Of a stretch of 64,000 bases of DNA, positions 52,724 through 62,056 are shown in pieces. Source of the DNA: Sphingomonas sp. Leaf9 (GTDB lineage Bacteria > Pseudomonadota > Alphaproteobacteria > Sphingomonadales > Sphingomonadaceae); the NCBI RefSeq assembly GCF_001421355.1, contig NZ_LMKC01000003.1, forward strand, positions 434,164 through 498,163, in the 5' to 3' direction. Each line of letters starts with the position of its first letter. Position 1 is the stretch's first letter. The position numbers and the translations under genes were made by a program. Below the pieces are notes generated by a model. That model was not told where the DNA came from. It did not search any database and saw only the letters and a program-made list of their open reading frames with translations.

Positions 52724-54199
52724 ATGTCGATTTCGATCCAGTTCGCGCCCCAGCGGGGCACCGCCACCGCCCTCGTCCTGCCCATCGCCACCGGCGGGCT
52801 CGACCGGATCGACGCGGCGGGCCTGGAGCCGCACGTCGCGACGCTGGTGGCCGGTGCCGCGCGTGCCGGACGCTTCGAGGGCGAAGCCGGGTCGATCGCG
52901 GAAATCTTTGTCCCCGGCGAAGGCGACAGCGCCGGCCGCGTCATCCTGCTCGGCATCGGCGACGGGGAAGGGCCGGCGCTGGAAAAGGCGGGCGGCGCGC
53001 TGACCGGACGCTTCCTCGTTTCGGGTCTGACCGACCTGACCGTCGACTTTACCGGCAGCGACGTGTCGGCAAAGGCGATCGCGCGCTTTGCGGCAACGGC
53101 GGCGCAGCGCGGCTGGCGGCAGGACGGCTATCGCACCAAGCTGCCTGAAAAATCGAAGCCGACGCTGACCGGCCTGACCATCGTCGGCGCTCCGGACGGG
53201 ATCGACGACGCGTTCGTTGCGGCCGACGCGCTGACCAAGGGGCTGGACCTCACCCGCACCCTCGTTACCGATCCGCCGAACATCCTGTACCCGGTCAGCT
53301 TCGTCGAGAAGTGCCGCGATCTTGAGGCGCTGGGTGTCGAACTGACCATTCTCGACGAACGGCAGATGGCCGAACTGGGCATGGGCGCGCTGCTGGGCGT
53401 CGGCCTAGGCTCGGAAAAGGAATCGCGCCTGCTTGCCATGCGCTGGAACGGCAAGGGCGAGGGCGATGTCGACGTCGCGCTGGTCGGCAAGGGCGTGACC
53501 TTCGACACCGGCGGTATCTCGCTGAAGCCCGGACCCGGCATGGAGGACATGAAGTGGGACATGGGCGGCGCGGGCGCGGTCGCGGGTGCGATGAAGGCGC
53601 TGGCCAGCCGCAAGGCGAAGGCGAACGTCATCGGCGTCGTCGGCCTCGTCGAGAACATGCCCGACGGCAAGGCACAGCGCCCTGGTGACGTGGTGACGTC
53701 GATGTCGGGCCAGACGATCGAGGTGCTGAACACCGACGCTGAAGGGCGGCTGGTGCTGTGCGACGTGCTGACCTGGGTCCAGCGGACGCACAGGCCGAAG
53801 ACGATCGTCGACCTCGCGACCCTGACCGGGGCCATGATCATCAGCCTCGGCAGCGAACATGGCGGCCTGTTCGCCAATGACGACTCGCTCGCCGACGAAC
53901 TGCTGGTGGCGTCGCGCGAATCGGGCGACCTGCTGTGGCGCTTCCCGCTGTCGCCGGCGTACGACAAGCTGCTCGACAGCCCGATCGCCGACATGAAGAA
54001 TATCGGCCCGCGCGGGGCAGGCTCGATCACCGCCGCGCAGTTCCTGAAGCGCTATATCGAGGATGGCGTGCGTTGGGCGCATCTCGACATCGCCGGCATG
54101 GTGTGGGCCGACAAGCCCGGCAACCACCACGACAAGGGCGCGACCGGCTTCGGCGTGCGCCTGCTCGACCGGTTCGTGGCGGATAATTTCGAAGGCTGA
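52724..54199 (+). CDS. pepA: leucyl aminopeptidase (M17)
   Basis: A 491-aa cytosolic two-metal aminopeptidase, hexameric in the family. The metal and catalytic residues are in VGKGVTFDTGGISLKPG (Lys, Asp), MKWDMGGAGAV and NTDAEGRLVLCD (Asp, Glu, Arg). RAGSITAA-type sequence (GPRGAGSITAAQFL) follows. AGAGGAAA sits 4 nt before ATG 52724. TTTACC-N18-TAGAAG just upstream (52656-52685) is a possible promoter. Divergent from lptD. Confidence 0.94.
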   Translation: MSISIQFAPQRGTATALVLPIATGGLDRIDAAGLEPHVATLVAGAARAGRFEGEAGSIAEIFVPGEGDSAGRVILLGIGDGEGPALEKAGGALTGRFLVSGLTDLTVDFTGSDVSAKAIARFAATAAQRGWRQDGYRTKLPEKSKPTLTGLTIVGAPDGIDDAFVAADALTKGLDLTRTLVTDPPNILYPVSFVEKCRDLEALGVELTILDERQMAELGMGALLGVGLGSEKESRLLAMRWNGKGEGDVDVALVGKGVTFDTGGISLKPGPGMEDMKWDMGGAGAVAGAMKALASRKAKANVIGVVGLVENMPDGKAQRPGDVVTSMSGQTIEVLNTDAEGRLVLCDVLTWVQRTHRPKTIVDLATLTGAMIISLGSEHGGLFANDDSLADELLVASRESGDLLWRFPLSPAYDKLLDSPIADMKNIGPRGAGSITAAQFLKRYIEDGVRWAHLDIAGMVWADKPGNHHDKGATGFGVRLLDRFVADNFEG

Positions 54200-54215
54200 C
54201 CGAACCCACCCTTAC

Positions 54216-54245
54216 CCGTCATCCCGGTGAAAGCCGGGATGACGG
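54216..54245. repeat. REP-like palindrome after pepA
   Basis: A perfect 12-bp inverted repeat CCGTCATCCCGG / CCGGGATGACGG with loop TGAAAG, 17 nt past the pepA stop. It shares the GTCAT...ATGAC frame with the element at 38003-38030. Confidence 0.8.
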
Positions 54246-54257
54246 AGGCGAACGGAA

Positions 54258-54695
54258 ATGAAAGTCGACTTCTACCATCTGACCCGCAGCCCGCTCGACC
54301 GGGTACTGCCGCGCATCGCCCAACGGCTGCATGATGATGGCGAGCGCCTGTTGCTGCTGTCCGACAACGCCGACCAGCGCCGCCACCTCGACATGCTGCT
54401 GTGGACCTACGCCCCCGACAGCTTCCTGCCCCACGCCGAGGCAGGAGCAAGCGACGACGCGCTGCAAGCGGTGCTGATCGCTCCCGAATTGACCGACGCC
54501 AACGCCGCGCGCAACGTCGCGATCGTCGATGGCCGCTGGCGGGACGACGCGCTGACCTTCGACCGCGCGTTCCACTTCTTCGGCGAGGATCACATCGCCG
54601 CCGCGCGTGCCGCGTGGAAGGGGCTGTCCGACCGCGAGGACGTCGAGCGGCGGTACTGGCGGCAGGGCGATGGCGGCTGGGAACAGGCGGCGTAA
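54258..54695 (+). CDS. holC: DNA polymerase III chi subunit
   Basis: A 145-aa clamp-loader accessory subunit that links the replisome to single-strand-binding protein. MKVDFYHLTRSPLDRVLPRIAQRL and LLLLSDNADQRRHLDMLLWTY are the family blocks, with the W-T-Y/F-F region then LPHAEAG and FDRAFHFF. It follows pepA, a neighbourhood (pepA-holC) kept from E. coli to alphaproteobacteria. Confidence 0.93.
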   Translation: MKVDFYHLTRSPLDRVLPRIAQRLHDDGERLLLLSDNADQRRHLDMLLWTYAPDSFLPHAEAGASDDALQAVLIAPELTDANAARNVAIVDGRWRDDALTFDRAFHFFGEDHIAAARAAWKGLSDREDVERRYWRQGDGGWEQAA

Positions 54696-54698
54696 CGC

Positions 54699-54727
54699 TT
54701 GCCTGTCGCGCGTCGCCCGACTAGGTG
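54699..54727 (+). promoter_or_regulatory. candidate ndk promoter
   Basis: TTGCCT (54699-54704), 17-nt spacer, TAGGTG (54722-54727), with a predicted leader of about 43 nt. It starts right after the holC stop. Confidence 0.55.
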
Positions 54728-54776
54728 GACCGGCGACAAGCCTTCCAACAACCAGAACGCAGGAGCCGCGACCACC

Positions 54777-55199
54777 ATGGCCGCTACCCGTACCTTTTCG
54801 ATCATCAAGCCCGACGCGACCCGCCGCAACCTGACCGGCGCCGTCACCAAGATGCTGGAGGAAGCCGGCCTGCGCGTCGTCGCTTCGAAGCGTATCCAGA
54901 TGACCCGCGAACAGGCCGAAGGCTTTTACGGCGTGCACCGTGAGCGTCCGTTCTTCAACGACCTCGTGTCGTTCATGATCTCGGGCCCCGTCGTCGTGCA
55001 GGTGCTGGAAGGCGAAAACGCCGTGCAGGCCAACCGCGACATCATGGGCGCGACCAACCCGGCCAACGCCGATGCCGGCACGATCCGCAAGGAACTGGCC
55101 GAATCGATCGAAGCGAATTCGGTCCATGGTTCGGATTCGGAAGAGAATGCGAAGATCGAAATCGACTTCTTCTTCAAGCCGGAAGAAATCGTCGGCTGA
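54777..55199 (+). CDS. ndk: nucleoside-diphosphate kinase
   Basis: A 140-aa enzyme, the usual length, moving the gamma-phosphate between nucleoside triphosphates and diphosphates through a phospho-His. [13 protein letters not shown] opens it and the catalytic His is H117 in [13 protein letters not shown] at 54761-54765. A strong terminator follows. Confidence 0.97.
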   Translation: MAATRTFSIIKPDATRRNLTGAVTKMLEEAGLRVVASKRIQMTREQAEGFYGVHRERPFFNDLVSFMISGPVVVQVLEGENAVQANRDIMGATNPANADAGTIRKELAESIEANSVHGSDSEENAKIEIDFFFKPEEIVG

Positions 55200-55221
55200 T
55201 TTCAGCCCCGGCTGAAATGCG

Positions 55222-55259
55222 AAAGGCCCGCTTCCGATGGGAGGCGGGCCTTTTTCTTT
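55222..55259 (+). terminator. strong terminator after ndk
   Basis: An 11-bp stem (55225-55235 with 55240-55250, one G-U) with a GATG loop, followed by TTTTTCTTT. Confidence 0.9.
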
Positions 55260-55307
55260 GTCTCGCACGGCTTAAAGCTTGTCGAGAACGTGTGGCGAAC
55301 CAACCCA

Positions 55308-55421
55308 CCGTTCGTCCTGAGTAGCCATTGAGCCTGTCGAAATGGCGTATCGAAGGACCCGTGCCACAGGTGCTTCGATACGGGTCTTCGACTTCGCTCA
55401 GCCCCTACTCGGCACGAACGG
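55308..55421. repeat. imperfect long palindrome (intergenic repeat)
   Basis: CCGTTCGT (55308-55315) and GAGTAG on the left are mirrored by CTACTC and ACGAACGG (55414-55421) on the right; inner blocks containing GTATCGAAG and CTTCGATAC also pair. This sequence type, with GTTCGT...TTCGA...CAGC, is a common dispersed repeat in sphingomonad genomes. It fills the gap between ndk and a convergent gene. Confidence 0.7.
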
Positions 55422-55427
55422 GAGGCG

Positions 55428-56030
55428 CTATCCCGCCAACCGCCCCAATTCCTGCGCCCACAACGTGTCCAGCCGATGCGCCACGCCGCCGCTCGCACCC
55501 TCACGTCGCGCCAGCGCAACGAGCTTCAGCGACCGCCCGCCAACGATCCGTCCATGGGTGGCAAACACCAGATCGTAGATCGCGCTCGACTGCCGCTGGG
55601 TATCGCCGTCCCACCATGTCGCCGTCACCGCAACCGGCAACCGCCCTTCGATCGCATCGGCACCGCCATCGGTGATCGCCAACAACGGAGCGCGCACCCA
55701 ATCGGCCGCGATCGCGACATCGCCCACCGCCGACTTGGCCGGCACCTTCAGCGTTGGCGGGAACGTCACGTCGATCCGCTCGATCCGCCGGTCGGCCGCG
55801 CTCAGCACCAGCCGCTCGCCGTCGCCATCCGGCGTCGCGACGATCGCAAGCGCGGTCTTCGCCTTTGCCGAGGACACGCGCTCGGCCGCACGCTCGGCAT
55901 CCGCCGTCCGTCGTTCGGACACGTTGTTCCACAGCGTCAGCCCGCCGATCACGACACCGGCCACCGCCACGCCTTCGGCCAGCGTGATCCAGCGCCGCCG
56001 CTCGGCCCGCGCGTCCTCGGCGTCGCTCAC
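55428..56030 (-). CDS. single-pass membrane protein of unknown function
   Basis: A 200-aa protein: an Arg/Glu-rich cytoplasmic start (SDAEDARAERRRW), one helix (ITLAEGVAVAGVVIGGLTLW), a charged coiled region, then a beta-rich C-terminal domain (LVLSAADRRIERIDVTFP, AVTATWWDGDTQRQSSAIYDLVF). GTG 56030 overlaps the stop of the 86-aa gene (GTGA). I do not recognise the family. Downstream of purMN by coupling only. Confidence 0.7.
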   Translation of the reverse strand: MSDAEDARAERRRWITLAEGVAVAGVVIGGLTLWNNVSERRTADAERAAERVSSAKAKTALAIVATPDGDGERLVLSAADRRIERIDVTFPPTLKVPAKSAVGDVAIAADWVRAPLLAITDGGADAIEGRLPVAVTATWWDGDTQRQSSAIYDLVFATHGRIVGGRSLKLVALARREGASGGVAHRLDTLWAQELGRLAG

Positions 56031-56287
56031 CGCCCGCCGGCCTCCAGCAACGCGCGCGGCGCGGCCAGTTCCCATGCATGGGCCACGGCATCCTCGATGG
56101 CGACGGGATCGCTGTCGGCGTCGATCACGCTCCAGCCGTCATCGCCGCGCACGGTCGCGCTGTCACCGACGATCCGCACAAAATCATTCCCTTCGACCGT
56201 GAAGACCGTCGCCTCGCCCGCTTCGCGTTCCTGCGTTTCCGGCAACACCTTTGCGGCTTCACGGATCAGGTCGAGCATCTCGGTCAT
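56027..56287 (-). CDS. small conserved-looking protein coupled to purN
   Basis: An 86-aa soluble protein: an amphipathic helix (MLDLIREAAKVLPETQERE), three beta-strands (ATVFTVEGNDFVRIV, SATVRGDDGWSVID) and a C-terminal helix (DAVAHAWELAAPRALLEAG). Its ATG overlaps the purN stop (ATGA) and its TGA overlaps the next GTG. Family unknown to me; the coupling at both ends supports it as real. Confidence 0.7.
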   Translation of the reverse strand: MTEMLDLIREAAKVLPETQEREAGEATVFTVEGNDFVRIVGDSATVRGDDGWSVIDADSDPVAIEDAVAHAWELAAPRALLEAGGR

Positions 56288-56853
56288 CGTGTCACGAACT
56301 CCGCCAGGGTTTGCGGGTAGAGGCGATGTTCCTCCACCAGCACCCGCGCCGCCAGGATATCGGCGGTATCGTCGGGCAGGATCGGAACGCGCGCCTGGGC
56401 CAATACGCTCCCGGCATCCAGCTCTTCGGTGACGACATGCACCGAACAGCCCGCTTCGGCATCGCCCGCCGCGATCGCCCGTGCGTGGGTGTCGAGCCCT
56501 TTATAAGCTGGCAACAGCGAGGGGTGGATGTTGACGATCCGGTCACGCCACTTCGCGACGAAATCTCCCGACAGCAGCCGCATGTAACCTGCCAGCGCGA
56601 TTGTCTCGACGCCCGCGTCCCGCAGCGCATCGTCAATCGCCGCCTCATACTCCGCCTTCGGGATACCGCGGGGCGAATGGGCGAAGGTCGCGATGCCCTG
56701 TTCGGCGGCGTGGGCCAGGCCGGCGGCAGCGGGCTTGTCCGACGCCACCAGCACGATCTCATACGGGCAATCAGGCGCCCGCGCCGCTGCGACCAGCGAC
56801 GCCATGTTTGACCCCCGTCCCGAGATCAGGACCCCGACACGGTGCTTAGCCAA
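56284..56853 (-). CDS. purN: phosphoribosylglycinamide formyltransferase
   Basis: Transfers the formyl group of 10-formyl-THF to GAR in purine synthesis; 189 aa. [12 protein letters not shown] is the phosphate loop; the catalytic triad is in MRLLSGDF..., [20 protein letters not shown] (Asn, His) and VTEELDAG (Asp). I start it at TTG 56853, giving [17 protein letters not shown] as in homologues and an 8-nt overlap with purM; a GTG at 56877 with GGAG before it is the alternative. Confidence 0.94.
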   Translation of the reverse strand: MAKHRVGVLISGRGSNMASLVAAARAPDCPYEIVLVASDKPAAAGLAHAAEQGIATFAHSPRGIPKAEYEAAIDDALRDAGVETIALAGYMRLLSGDFVAKWRDRIVNIHPSLLPAYKGLDTHARAIAAGDAEAGCSVHVVTEELDAGSVLAQARVPILPDDTADILAARVLVEEHRLYPQTLAEFVTR

Positions 56854-57952
56854 GGTGCGTCGCGCTCCAGTCGGCACGGGCGCTCCACGTGCCCGCGCTG
56901 CCCTTCACGGTGCAGCCCTTGTCGCCCGCCTCGACCGTGCCGATCCGCACGACGGTCTCGCCCGCTTGCGACAGCGCGGCGGCAACTGCATCGGCATCCG
57001 CGGCGGCGACCAGCACCGCCATGCCGATGCCACAGTTGAACGTCCGCGCCATCTCTTCCGGCTCGATATTGCCCTGCGCCTGCAGGAACGCCATCAGTCG
57101 CGGCTGTTCCCACGCATCGGCATCGACCTGGGCATGGGCACCCTCGGGCAAGACGCGCGGGATATTCTCCAGCAGCCCGCCGCCGGTGATGTGCGCCAGC
57201 CCATGGATGCGCCCCTCGCGCAGCAGCGGCAGCAGCGACTTCACGTAGATTTTGGTCGGCGCCATCAGCGCATCGATCAGCAGCACGTCCTGATCGAACA
57301 GGGCAGGGCGGTCCATCTTCCAGCCCTTGTCCGCCGCCAGTCGCCGCACGAGCGAGAAACCGTTCGAATGCACCCCCGACGAGCCGAGGCCGAGTATCAC
57401 GTCGCCGACCGCCACCTTGTCGCCGGTCAGCAGTTGTTCGCGCTCGACCGCACCGACGCAGAAGCCGGCAAGGTCGTAATCCTCGCCCTCGTACATGCCC
57501 GGCATTTCCGCCGTCTCGCCACCGATGAGCGCGCAACCGGCCTGACGGCACCCTTCCGCGATCGAACCGACCACGCGTTCGGCAGTCTCGGCGACCAGCT
57601 TCCCCGTCGCATAGTAATCGAGGAAGAACAGTGGCTCGGCACCCTGCACGATCAGGTCGTTGGCGCACATCGCGACCAGATCGATGCCGACGCCATCATG
57701 GGCATTGTGCTCGATCGCCAGCTTCAGCTTGGTGCCGACGCCGTCATTCGCCGCGACCAGCAACGGGTCCTTGAACCCGGCAGCCTTGGGGTCGAACACC
57801 CCGCCGAACCCGCCCAGTTCCGCATCCGCGCCGGGACGCCGTGTCGATTTCGCCAACGGCCCGATGGCGCGGACCAGGGCATTGCCCGCCGCGATCGATA
57901 CGCCTGCCTGTGCGTAGGTATAGCCGCCGCCGCGGTCCGCTTCGTTGCTCAT
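56846..57952 (-). CDS. purM: phosphoribosylformylglycinamidine cyclo-ligase
   Basis: AIR synthetase, 368 aa, closing the imidazole ring with [23 protein letters not shown] and [28 protein letters not shown] are the ATP and metal parts; [24 protein letters not shown] is the family signature. Followed with overlap by purN. Divergent from the DUF2066 gene with a 59-bp shared gap. Confidence 0.96.
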   Translation of the reverse strand: MSNEADRGGGYTYAQAGVSIAAGNALVRAIGPLAKSTRRPGADAELGGFGGVFDPKAAGFKDPLLVAANDGVGTKLKLAIEHNAHDGVGIDLVAMCANDLIVQGAEPLFFLDYYATGKLVAETAERVVGSIAEGCRQAGCALIGGETAEMPGMYEGEDYDLAGFCVGAVEREQLLTGDKVAVGDVILGLGSSGVHSNGFSLVRRLAADKGWKMDRPALFDQDVLLIDALMAPTKIYVKSLLPLLREGRIHGLAHITGGGLLENIPRVLPEGAHAQVDADAWEQPRLMAFLQAQGNIEPEEMARTFNCGIGMAVLVAAADADAVAAALSQAGETVVRIGTVEAGDKGCTVKGSAGTWSARADWSATHLG

Positions 57953-58011
57953 GTCGCCCGGTTAGCTACATCGCGCTTGGATTTCCACGCCTGCTTCGTC
58001 AAAAGGCAGCC

Positions 58012-59250
58012 ATGACTTCGTATCAGCCCCGCCGCATCCTTGCCGCCGTCGCCCTGGGCGTCGTCGCCACCGGCGCGGTCGTGGCGCAACAGGGCGGTGT
58101 CGCCGCCGTCGACAGCTCGGGCAGTTTCGAGGTGAACGGGGTCCGCGTCGACGTCGCCGGCCCCTCCGCCGACGCCGCCCGCACCGCCGGCTGGCGCATC
58201 GCCCAGCGCAAGGGCTGGCAGATGCTGTCGCAGCGGCTGACGGGTCAGGCACGCTCGCTGCCCGACGGCACGCTCGATTCGCTGGTGAGCGCGATCGTCG
58301 TCGAAAGCGAACAGATTGGCCCGAAACGCTACATCGCGCGCCTGGGCGTGCTGTTCAATCGTGGCCGCGCCGCGTCGATCCTCGGCATCGCCGGCGTGTC
58401 GGAGCGCAGCCCCGCCATGCTGGTCCTCCCCCTCATCTGGGACGGCGGCACCGGCACCGTGTTCGAACGGGCGACCCCGTGGCAGGCGGCATGGGCGCGC
58501 TTCCGCACCGGGGGCAGCGTCATGGATTATGTCCGCCCCAGCGGCACCGGCGCCGACGGCCTGCTGCTGAACGCCGGACAGGTGACCCGGCGCGGACGCG
58601 GCTGGTGGCGCACCGTCCTCAACCAGTACGGCGCGTCCGACGTGCTGATCCCGCAGGTCCGGCTGTACCGCCAATGGCCCGGCGGCCCGGTGATCGGCAC
58701 CTTCACCGCCGGGTATGGCCCCGACAACCGTCTGCTCGGCAGCTTCTCGTTGCGCGTCGATCAGGGCGATGCGATCCCCGCGCTCCTAGACGAAGGGGTC
58801 CGACGGATCGACGCCATGTATCAGCAGGCGTTGCAGGCCGGCACGCTGCGCCCCGATGTCGTCCTCGCCGCCCCGCCACCGGGCACGCCGGTCATCCCGG
58901 TTGAGGAAGAAGCCGTCGACCCGGCGCTGCCCGATCCCACCGCCACGCCGACCGCCGCGCCCGCGACCGAAGCGATCACCCTGTCGATCCAGGCCGATAC
59001 GCCGAACGCAGCCGCCGTCGAATCGACCGAAGCGGCATTGCGCGCGGTACCCGGCGTCCGCGCCGCCGCGACCTCCAGCCTGGCGCTGGGCGGTGTCTCG
59101 GTGCTCCGCGTCACCTTCGACGGCGACGCTGCGATCTTCGCCGCCGCGCTGGAGGCACGCGGCTGGCAGGTGCAGCAGGGCGACGGCGCGCTGCGCATCC
59201 GCCGCCGCGCCGCCCCAACGCCCCCGCCGCCGAGTACGCCGCAGGGATGA
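58012..59250 (+). CDS. exported DUF2066-like protein with C-terminal HMA-like domain
   Basis: A 412-aa protein with signal peptide RILAAVALGVVATGAVVAQ. The central part (GVRVDVAGPSADAARTAGWRIAQRKGWQML ...) is the DUF2066-like domain. A Pro/Ala-rich linker (PALPDPTATPTAAPATEA) leads to a ferredoxin-like domain near residues 325-395 without metal-binding Cys. AAAAGGCAGCC precedes ATG 58012. It lies between purM and hdaA, the same order as purN-purM / DUF2066-hda in Pseudomonas. The hdaA ATG overlaps its stop. Function unknown. Confidence 0.82.
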   Translation: MTSYQPRRILAAVALGVVATGAVVAQQGGVAAVDSSGSFEVNGVRVDVAGPSADAARTAGWRIAQRKGWQMLSQRLTGQARSLPDGTLDSLVSAIVVESEQIGPKRYIARLGVLFNRGRAASILGIAGVSERSPAMLVLPLIWDGGTGTVFERATPWQAAWARFRTGGSVMDYVRPSGTGADGLLLNAGQVTRRGRGWWRTVLNQYGASDVLIPQVRLYRQWPGGPVIGTFTAGYGPDNRLLGSFSLRVDQGDAIPALLDEGVRRIDAMYQQALQAGTLRPDVVLAAPPPGTPVIPVEEEAVDPALPDPTATPTAAPATEAITLSIQADTPNAAAVESTEAALRAVPGVRAAATSSLALGGVSVLRVTFDGDAAIFAAALEARGWQVQQGDGALRIRRRAAPTPPPPSTPQG

Positions 59251-59885
59251 CCCAGTCGCGTATCGGTTCGGCTCAGCTTTCCTTCTCCCTCGAACTGCCC
59301 GCCGGCGCCCGGCAGGACCTGTTCCTCGTAGGGCCGTCGAACGAAGCCGCCGTCCACCATCTCGACCATTGGGAAACGTGGCCGGTCAAGGCCGCGCTGC
59401 TGGTCGGCCCGCGCAAATCGGGCCGGACATTGCTCGCCCGCTCGTTCGTCGCGCGCAGCGGCGGCACGATCGCCGACGATGCCGAACGCTGGAACGAGAC
59501 CGAACTGTTCCACGCGTGGAACCGCGCGCAGAGCGAGGGGCAGCCGTTGCTGATCGTCGCCGACGCCCCGCCGCCGATTTGGCGGATCGGCCTGCCTGAC
59601 CTCCGCTCGCGCATGGGGGCGACGCCGGTGTTGCGGCTGGAAGCGCCCGATGAACTGCTGATCGAAACACTGCTGCAATATCTGTTCGACAGGAAGGAAC
59701 TCGTTGCCGCGCCGGATGTCGTGCGCTGGCTTGCCCGCCGCGTCGAACGGAGCCACCTTGCGGTGCTTCGGATCGTCGAGGCTTTGGAGGAAGATGCAAT
59801 GTTGCGCTCGACGCGCCGTTTGACGATCCCGACCGCGCGCGCCGCGCTGGGTTCCAGCCCGCTGTTGCTGGACCGCCTGCTGTGA
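59247..59885 (+). CDS. hdaA: HdaA-type DnaA-related regulator of replication initiation
   Basis: A 212-aa DnaA-like AAA+ protein without the DNA-binding domain; in Caulobacter and others HdaA stimulates ATP hydrolysis by DnaA at the sliding clamp. The clamp-binding motif QLSFSL is at residues 10-15. The P-loop is GPRKSGRT (54-61), where the usual Lys is Arg, and the Walker B strand LLIVADAP lacks the second acidic residue, so nucleotide hydrolysis may be lost. The lid is helical ([20 protein letters not shown]). The start overlaps the DUF2066 stop (ATGA) and the ppk1 GTG overlaps its own stop. Confidence 0.85.
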   Translation: MTQSRIGSAQLSFSLELPAGARQDLFLVGPSNEAAVHHLDHWETWPVKAALLVGPRKSGRTLLARSFVARSGGTIADDAERWNETELFHAWNRAQSEGQPLLIVADAPPPIWRIGLPDLRSRMGATPVLRLEAPDELLIETLLQYLFDRKELVAAPDVVRWLARRVERSHLAVLRIVEALEEDAMLRSTRRLTIPTARAALGSSPLLLDRLL

Positions 59886-62056
59886 ACGATCCGGTTCCCT
59901 CCGCCCGCACCACCGTGGCCGCCGCGCCGGAAGCACGCTATTTCAACCGCGAGCTGTCGTGGCTGGCGTTCAACCGCCGCGTGCTGGACGAGGCGTGCAA
60001 TCCCGACCATCCGCTCCTCGAGCGGCTGCGGTTCCTGTCGATCTCCGCCACGAACATCGACGAATTCTTCATGGTGCGCGTGGCGGGCCTCAAGGGGCAG
60101 CAGAACCAGGGGGTCGGCCATGAATCGGTCGACGGCCTGACGCCCTCGCAACAGCTGGCCGCGATCACCGTCGATGCCGCCGGACTGGTCGACAGCCAGC
60201 AGCGCATCTGGCGCGACATCGCCGCCAGCCTGGCCGAGGCCGACGTATTCGTGCTCGGGGCCGATGCGATCCATGGCGATACCGAAGTCTGGCTGGAACG
60301 GCATTTCCGCGAACAGGTCTTCCCGGTCCTGACCCCGCAGGCGCTCGACCCGGCGCACCCGTTTCCCTTCATCCCGAACCTCGGCTCGGCGATGCTGTTC
60401 GATCTGATCCGCCGCTCGGACGATGTGGAGGTGCGCGAAGTCGTGCTGCTGCCACCGGCCATGCCGCGCTTCGTCCGCCTGCCGGGCAAGGCCGCGCGCT
60501 ATGTCGCGATCGAGACGATCCTGCGCCATTTCTCCAACCTGTTCTTCCCCGGCTACACCGTGCGCGCGTCTGCAGCGTTCCGGGTCATCCGCGACAGCGA
60601 CATCGAACTGGAGGAAGAGGCCGAGGATCTGGTCCTCTACTTCCGCACCGCGATCAAACGGCGGCGGCGTGGCCGGATCATCCGCCTCGAAATCGAATCG
60701 GGTATTTCCGACGAACTGGTCCAGCTGCTGCGCGACGAAATGGGCGGCAGCGACGCGCTTATCACCGAAACCGGCGGGTTCCTCGGCATCGGCGACCTGT
60801 CGATGCTGGTCGCCGAGGACCGCCCCGACCTGAAATTCCCGCCCTTCAGCCCCCGCTTCCCCGAACGCATCCGCGAATATGGCGGCGACTGTTTCGCGGC
60901 GATCCGGGCGAAGGATATCGTCGTCCACCACCCGTACGAAACCTTCGACGTGGTGCTGGCTTTCTTGAAACAGGCCGCCGCCGACCCCGATGTCGTCGCG
61001 ATCAAGCAGACGCTGTACCGCGCGGGCAAGCAGTCCGCCGTCGTCGCTGCACTGGTCGCCGCTGCAGAGGCGGGCAAGTCGGTGACCGCCGTCGTCGAGC
61101 TGAAGGCCCGGTTCGATGAAGAGCAGAACCTGAACCTCGCCTCGGTCCTCGAACGCGCCGGGGTGCAGGTCGTCTACGGCTTTATCGAGTGGAAGACCCA
61201 CGCGAAAATCTCGATGGTCGTCCGTCGTGAAGAGCAGGGCTATCGCACCTATTGCCACTTCGGCACCGGCAATTACCATCCGATCACTGCGCGTATCTAC
61301 ACCGACCTCAGCTTCTTCACCGCCGATCCGGTGATCGGCCGCGATGCGGCGCAGGTGTTCAACTACATCACCGGCTATGTCGAACCGCAGTCACTGCAAC
61401 AGCTTGCCATTTCCCCGCGCGACCTGCGCAACCGGCTGGAGGCGCTGATCGAGGGGGAAATCCAGACCGCGCGCACCGGCGGCGAAGGCTCGATCTGGCT
61501 GAAGATGAACTCGCTGGTCGACCCCGCCCTGATCGACAAGCTCTACGAAGCATCGGCGGCAGGGGTACAGATCGACCTGATCGTGCGCGGCATCTGCTGC
61601 CTGCGCCCCGGCGTACCCGGCATGTCCGACAACATCCGCGTGAAGTCGGTCGTCGGCCGCTTCCTCGAACACAGCCGGATCTATTGCTTCGGCAATGGAC
61701 AGGCGCTGCCCAATGACGACGCGCTGGTCTATGTGTCGTCGGCCGACTGGATGCCCCGCAATTTCGACCGCCGCGTGGAATATCTGATGCCGATCAACAA
61801 CCCGACCGTCCACGACCAGGTGCTCGATCAGGTCATGGTCGCGAACCTGCTCGACACCGAACAGACCTGGGAGCTGGGACCCGATGGCAGTTATCGCCGT
61901 GTGGCAAAGGGCGATCGCCCGTTCAACCTGCATCGCTATTTCATGACCAATCCCTCGCTGTCGGGCCGGGGTGCCGCGATCGAGAGCGGATCGGCGACCG
62001 TGCCGCAGAAACTGTCGCTGCGCGCGTGGCGAGCGGCACGGGACGGCGCGGCTTGA
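59882..62056 (+). CDS. ppk1: polyphosphate kinase 1
   Basis: A 724-aa enzyme making polyphosphate from ATP reversibly, peripheral to the membrane. [16 protein letters not shown] opens the N domain; the phospholipase-D-like catalytic half carries the autophosphorylated His in [10 protein letters not shown] (H440) and the second His in EHSRIYCF (H597). GTG 59882 overlaps the hdaA stop (GTGA). Confidence 0.96.
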   Translation: MNDPVPSARTTVAAAPEARYFNRELSWLAFNRRVLDEACNPDHPLLERLRFLSISATNIDEFFMVRVAGLKGQQNQGVGHESVDGLTPSQQLAAITVDAAGLVDSQQRIWRDIAASLAEADVFVLGADAIHGDTEVWLERHFREQVFPVLTPQALDPAHPFPFIPNLGSAMLFDLIRRSDDVEVREVVLLPPAMPRFVRLPGKAARYVAIETILRHFSNLFFPGYTVRASAAFRVIRDSDIELEEEAEDLVLYFRTAIKRRRRGRIIRLEIESGISDELVQLLRDEMGGSDALITETGGFLGIGDLSMLVAEDRPDLKFPPFSPRFPERIREYGGDCFAAIRAKDIVVHHPYETFDVVLAFLKQAAADPDVVAIKQTLYRAGKQSAVVAALVAAAEAGKSVTAVVELKARFDEEQNLNLASVLERAGVQVVYGFIEWKTHAKISMVVRREEQGYRTYCHFGTGNYHPITARIYTDLSFFTADPVIGRDAAQVFNYITGYVEPQSLQQLAISPRDLRNRLEALIEGEIQTARTGGEGSIWLKMNSLVDPALIDKLYEASAAGVQIDLIVRGICCLRPGVPGMSDNIRVKSVVGRFLEHSRIYCFGNGQALPNDDALVYVSSADWMPRNFDRRVEYLMPINNPTVHDQVLDQVMVANLLDTEQTWELGPDGSYRRVAKGDRPFNLHRYFMTNPSLSGRGAAIESGSATVPQKLSLRAWRAARDGAA

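Noticed and set aside
59273..61279. 668-aa minus-strand ORF opposite hdaA and ppk1
   Set aside because: Shadow frame of two certain genes.
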